Positions 5,570-7,786 of a stretch of 7,786 nucleotides of DNA are shown here, piece after piece. Each line of letters opens with the position of its first letter. The stretch's first letter is position 1. This DNA is from Chloroflexota bacterium (GTDB lineage: Bacteria; Chloroflexota; UBA6077; CF-72). The stretch is taken from assembly GCA_019247135.1 (NCBI GenBank), contig JAFAPL010000345.1, positions 1 through 7,786 of the forward strand. Direction: 5' to 3'. Position numbers and translations under genes: made by a program. The notes under the pieces are model-generated. The model was not told where the DNA came from. It was given only the letters and a program-made list of their open reading frames with translations, and did not search any database.

Positions 5570-6805
5570 ATGGATCTGAATTACTCGCCAGAGGATGAGG
5601 CGTTTCGCCTGCGCACGCGGCGCTGGTTCCAGGAGCACCGGCCAGGCCGCCTGGATACGCTCGAACAGCGCAAGGCCTGGCAGCGCACGCTGTACGAGGC
5701 CGGCTACGTCGGTATGGGGTGGCCGCACGAGTACGGGGGCCACGCAGCCCGACCGATGGAGCAGGCCATCGTGGCCGAAGAGATGGCTCTGGCCAACGTG
5801 CCCGGTGCGCTCAACTCGCTGGGACTCGGCATCGTCGGACCGACGCTGATCGTGCACGGCAGCGACGAGCAGAAGCGCAACTATCTCCAGCGCATCCTCT
5901 CGGCCGAGGACATCTGGTGTCAGCTCTACTCGGAGCCGGACTCCGGATCAGACCTCGCAAGTCTGCGGACCAACGCCGTGCGGGAAGATTTCTCGGACGG
6001 CGAGTACTACGTCGTCAACGGCCAGAAGGTATGGACCAGCCTCGGTCCGATCGCCGATTACGGCGTATTGCTGGCGCGAACGGATCCCAACGTGCCCAAG
6101 CACCAGGGCCTCTCGTATTTCATCCTCGACATGCACAGCCCGGGCGTCGAAGTCAGGCCACTCAAACAGATCACCGGCAGCTCCGAGTTCGCCGAGGTCT
6201 TCTTCACCAACGTCAAGGTGCCCGTCGAGAACATCATCGGCCAGGAGGGCCAGGGCTGGGAGCTCGCACAGACCACGCTCGGCTTCGAGCGCGGCGGCAA
6301 CACCCTCGCGCGCGTCACGCGGCACCAGGCCAACATGGCTCGACTGTTCGAGGTCTGTCAGACGCTGCAACGCGATGGCACATCGTTGCTGGCCGAGCCT
6401 GTCACACGCCAGAAGCTTGGCCGCATGATCACCGAAGTGGAAGTCCTGCGTTATGCCGGCTATCGCATCTTGAGCAAGCTCGAGCAGGGCAAGCGACCAG
6501 GATCCGAGTCGTCGGTCGACAAGCTGTACTACAGCGAGCTCGACAAACGCCACCAGGAGCTGGTGCTCGAGATTCTCGGCCCGTATGCCCAGCTCGAACA
6601 GGGCGTGCCGCCGGACCTCGCGCTGAATTCGACCAACATGCGGGGCGAGGACAGCACCTGGGCCTACAACTTCCTGTGGGCGCGTGCGGGCACCATCTAC
6701 GCAGGCTCGAATGAGATCCAGAAGAACGTGATCGGCGAACGCGTCTTGAAGCTACCGCGTGAGCCACGCGCCGATCGCATGGCCAACGCAGGCAAAGGAG
6801 CCTGA
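5570..6805 (+). CDS. Acyl-CoA dehydrogenase, probable catalytic (alpha) subunit of a heteromeric enzyme
   Basis: This is an FAD-dependent alpha,beta-desaturase of acyl-CoA thioesters, 411 aa, with all three ACAD domains. Seen: the helical N-terminal domain with GWPHEYGG (50-57); the substrate/flavin motif LYSEPDSGSDLASL (119-132); VVNGQKVWTS (148-157), which packs on the flavin ring; and the C-terminal TIYAGSNEIQKNVIGERVLK (375-394). At the position used by medium-chain enzymes (YEG) this protein has Ala378, so the likely base is Glu240 in LGFERGGN, the site used by isovaleryl-CoA dehydrogenase and by steroid-degrading FadE-type enzymes. The RxxFG adenine-binding motif expected around 275-290 is absent; that region reads PVTRQKLGRMITEVEVL. 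This pattern resembles mycobacterial FadE26/FadE28-type subunits, which pair with a second ACAD; the next gene is such a partner. The substrate (branched, cyclic or side-chain acyl-CoA) is inferred and cannot be named. Confidence 0.92.
   Translation: MDLNYSPEDEAFRLRTRRWFQEHRPGRLDTLEQRKAWQRTLYEAGYVGMGWPHEYGGHAARPMEQAIVAEEMALANVPGALNSLGLGIVGPTLIVHGSDEQKRNYLQRILSAEDIWCQLYSEPDSGSDLASLRTNAVREDFSDGEYYVVNGQKVWTSLGPIADYGVLLARTDPNVPKHQGLSYFILDMHSPGVEVRPLKQITGSSEFAEVFFTNVKVPVENIIGQEGQGWELAQTTLGFERGGNTLARVTRHQANMARLFEVCQTLQRDGTSLLAEPVTRQKLGRMITEVEVLRYAGYRILSKLEQGKRPGSESSVDKLYYSELDKRHQELVLEILGPYAQLEQGVPPDLALNSTNMRGEDSTWAYNFLWARAGTIYAGSNEIQKNVIGERVLKLPREPRADRMANAGKGA
6794..6800 (+). promoter_or_regulatory. 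Ribosome binding site of the second acyl-CoA dehydrogenase
   Basis: AAAGGAG sits in the last codons of the first dehydrogenase gene, 10 bases before the ATG at 6811. It supports this start and close co-translation of the pair. Confidence 0.6.
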
Positions 6806-6810
6806 GGCAT

Positions 6811-7786
6811 ATGGATTTCGATTTCACTCAAGAACAGGCGATGTTGCGCGACCTGACTCGCGAGTTCATGAACCGCGAATCGGCCCCACGCGTCGTGCGC
6901 TCGTTGATGGACGACGCGACTGGCTACAGCCCGACCGCCTGGCAGCAGATGGCGGACATGGGACTGCAGGGCCTCGCGATCGAGCCCGGCTACGGCGGCC
7001 AGGGGCTCGGCACGATCGAACAGGCGCTGGTCCTGGAAGAGATGGGGCGCGCGGCGATGCCGTCCCCGTACTTCGCGACCTGCGTGCTCGCGGCGTCGGC
7101 TATTGCGCTCGGCGACGAGCGGTCCAAAGCCCGCTTTTTGCCAGACATCGCCACTGGCCGGACGAAGGCGACGCTCGCCTTTCTGGACTCGAAGCTGGAT
7201 TGGACGGCGGATGCGGTCTCGATGCGCGCAACACGCGACGGCAGCTCGTTCGTCCTTTCGGGCGAAAAACGATTCGTGCCGTGGGCGCACGTCGCTGATG
7301 TGCTGCTGGTTGCGGCGCGAACGGATGATGGTCTCACATTGTTCGCGGTCCCGCGCGATGCTGTTCGCACGTCCGAAAATGTGGAGATCGACCACACCTC
7401 GCGCACCTCGACGGTGCGGTTCGAAAACGTCCGGGTTGGCAGCGAAGACGTCGTCGGATCGGTTGACCAGGGCTGGTCCATCCTGGAGCCGGTGCTGCAG
7501 CGTGCCGCTATCGGCGCGTGCGCAGAAATGCTCGGCGCGGCGCGGCGGTGCATGGAGATGAGCGTCGAGTATGCGAAGGTGCGGCAGCAGTTTGGTCAGC
7601 CCATCGGTACGTTCCAGGCAATCAAGCACATGTGTGCGGAGATGCTGCTGGACGTGGAGAATTCTTTCGCGGCGACGTATTACGCCGCGTGGGCGCTCGA
7701 CGCAGGCGCGGCTGACGTGGCGCTCGCGGTGTCATGCGCCAAGGCGTATGTGAGTGAAGCTTCGCGCAAAGTGTGCGGCAACTCGA
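6811..7786 (+). CDS. Acyl-CoA dehydrogenase, probable non-catalytic (beta) partner subunit; 3' end outside the window
   Basis: The frame is open from the ATG at 6811 to the edge: 325 complete codons with no stop, so roughly the last 50 or more residues are missing. The start MDFDFTQEQAMLRD matches ACAD N-termini and follows the first dehydrogenase stop by 5 bases. Seen: GLQGLAIEPGYGGQGLGTIE (51-70), ALVLEEMGRAAMPSPYFAT (72-90), and the hallmark KVRQQFGQPIGTFQAIKH (256-273), which binds the FAD adenine in this family. Missing: the TEP/SEPxxGSD motif (the region around 119-131 reads KATLAFLDSKLDW), the NGxKxWxT/S motif (here SGEKRFVPW, 150-158), and the catalytic Glu (VLQRAAIG, 228-235, has Gln230-Arg231 where the first enzyme has Glu240-Arg241). 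It is therefore probably inactive alone and completes the flavin site of its neighbour, as FadE27/FadE29-type subunits do. The missing C-terminus could change this view. Confidence 0.88.
   Translation, partial: MDFDFTQEQAMLRDLTREFMNRESAPRVVRSLMDDATGYSPTAWQQMADMGLQGLAIEPGYGGQGLGTIEQALVLEEMGRAAMPSPYFATCVLAASAIALGDERSKARFLPDIATGRTKATLAFLDSKLDWTADAVSMRATRDGSSFVLSGEKRFVPWAHVADVLLVAARTDDGLTLFAVPRDAVRTSENVEIDHTSRTSTVRFENVRVGSEDVVGSVDQGWSILEPVLQRAAIGACAEMLGAARRCMEMSVEYAKVRQQFGQPIGTFQAIKHMCAEMLLDVENSFAATYYAAWALDAGAADVALAVSCAKAYVSEASRKVCGNS

Noticed and set aside
6697..7629. 310-codon open frame on the - strand
   Set aside because: It is antisense to the two acyl-CoA dehydrogenase genes. The translation is rich in Arg and His without recognisable motifs, as expected from the reverse frame of GC-rich coding DNA.

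Overview
The window is a GC-rich stretch of bacterial DNA with strong preference for G/C at third codon positions. It carries seven genes, all on the + strand and tightly packed, and the last one runs off the 3' edge. There is no sign of a mobile element, CRISPR array, rRNA or tRNA, and no gene-free stretch longer than 60 bases. The organism cannot be fixed from this sequence. The solute-binding protein has a twin-arginine-type lipoprotein signal followed by a long Pro/Ala/Gln/Thr linker, and there is a tandem pair of unequal acyl-CoA dehydrogenases. Both features are common in Chloroflexota and Actinomycetota and are also found in some deep-branching uncultured soil or marine lineages. My best guess is a Chloroflexota-like heterotroph, held weakly.

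Layout: (1) 13-774, a FabG-like short-chain dehydrogenase. (2) 783-1913, a short single-domain MetE-like zinc methyl/alkyl-transferase, 8 bases downstream of gene 1. (3) A 59-base gap holding a plausible sigma70 promoter with an inverted repeat in its spacer. (4) 1973-3676, a family-5 (peptide/nickel/opine type) solute-binding lipoprotein. (5) A 47-base gap that is almost entirely a hairpin. (6) 3724-4671 and 4668-5567, the DppB- and DppC-type permeases, overlapping by ATGA. (7) 5570-6805, an acyl-CoA dehydrogenase that begins 2 bases after the permease stop. (8) 6811 to the edge, a second, divergent acyl-CoA dehydrogenase that begins 5 bases after the first.

How the genes may work together (inference): the importer brings in a solute. 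The two acyl-CoA dehydrogenases probably form one mixed enzyme that desaturates its CoA thioester. The NAD-type short-chain dehydrogenase could oxidise the hydroxyacyl-CoA two steps later. The MetE-like protein could remove or transfer a methyl or alkyl group. The enoyl-CoA hydratase, CoA ligase, thiolase and the importer's ATPase subunits are all absent from the window, so the cluster must continue beyond it or borrow them.

The most informative observation is that the two acyl-CoA dehydrogenases have lost opposite halves of the active site. The first keeps the substrate and flavin-ring motifs and a candidate catalytic Glu but lacks the RxxFG adenine-binding motif. The second keeps the RxxFG motif but lacks the others. 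This is the mark of an obligate alpha2beta2 enzyme like those of mycobacterial steroid side-chain degradation.
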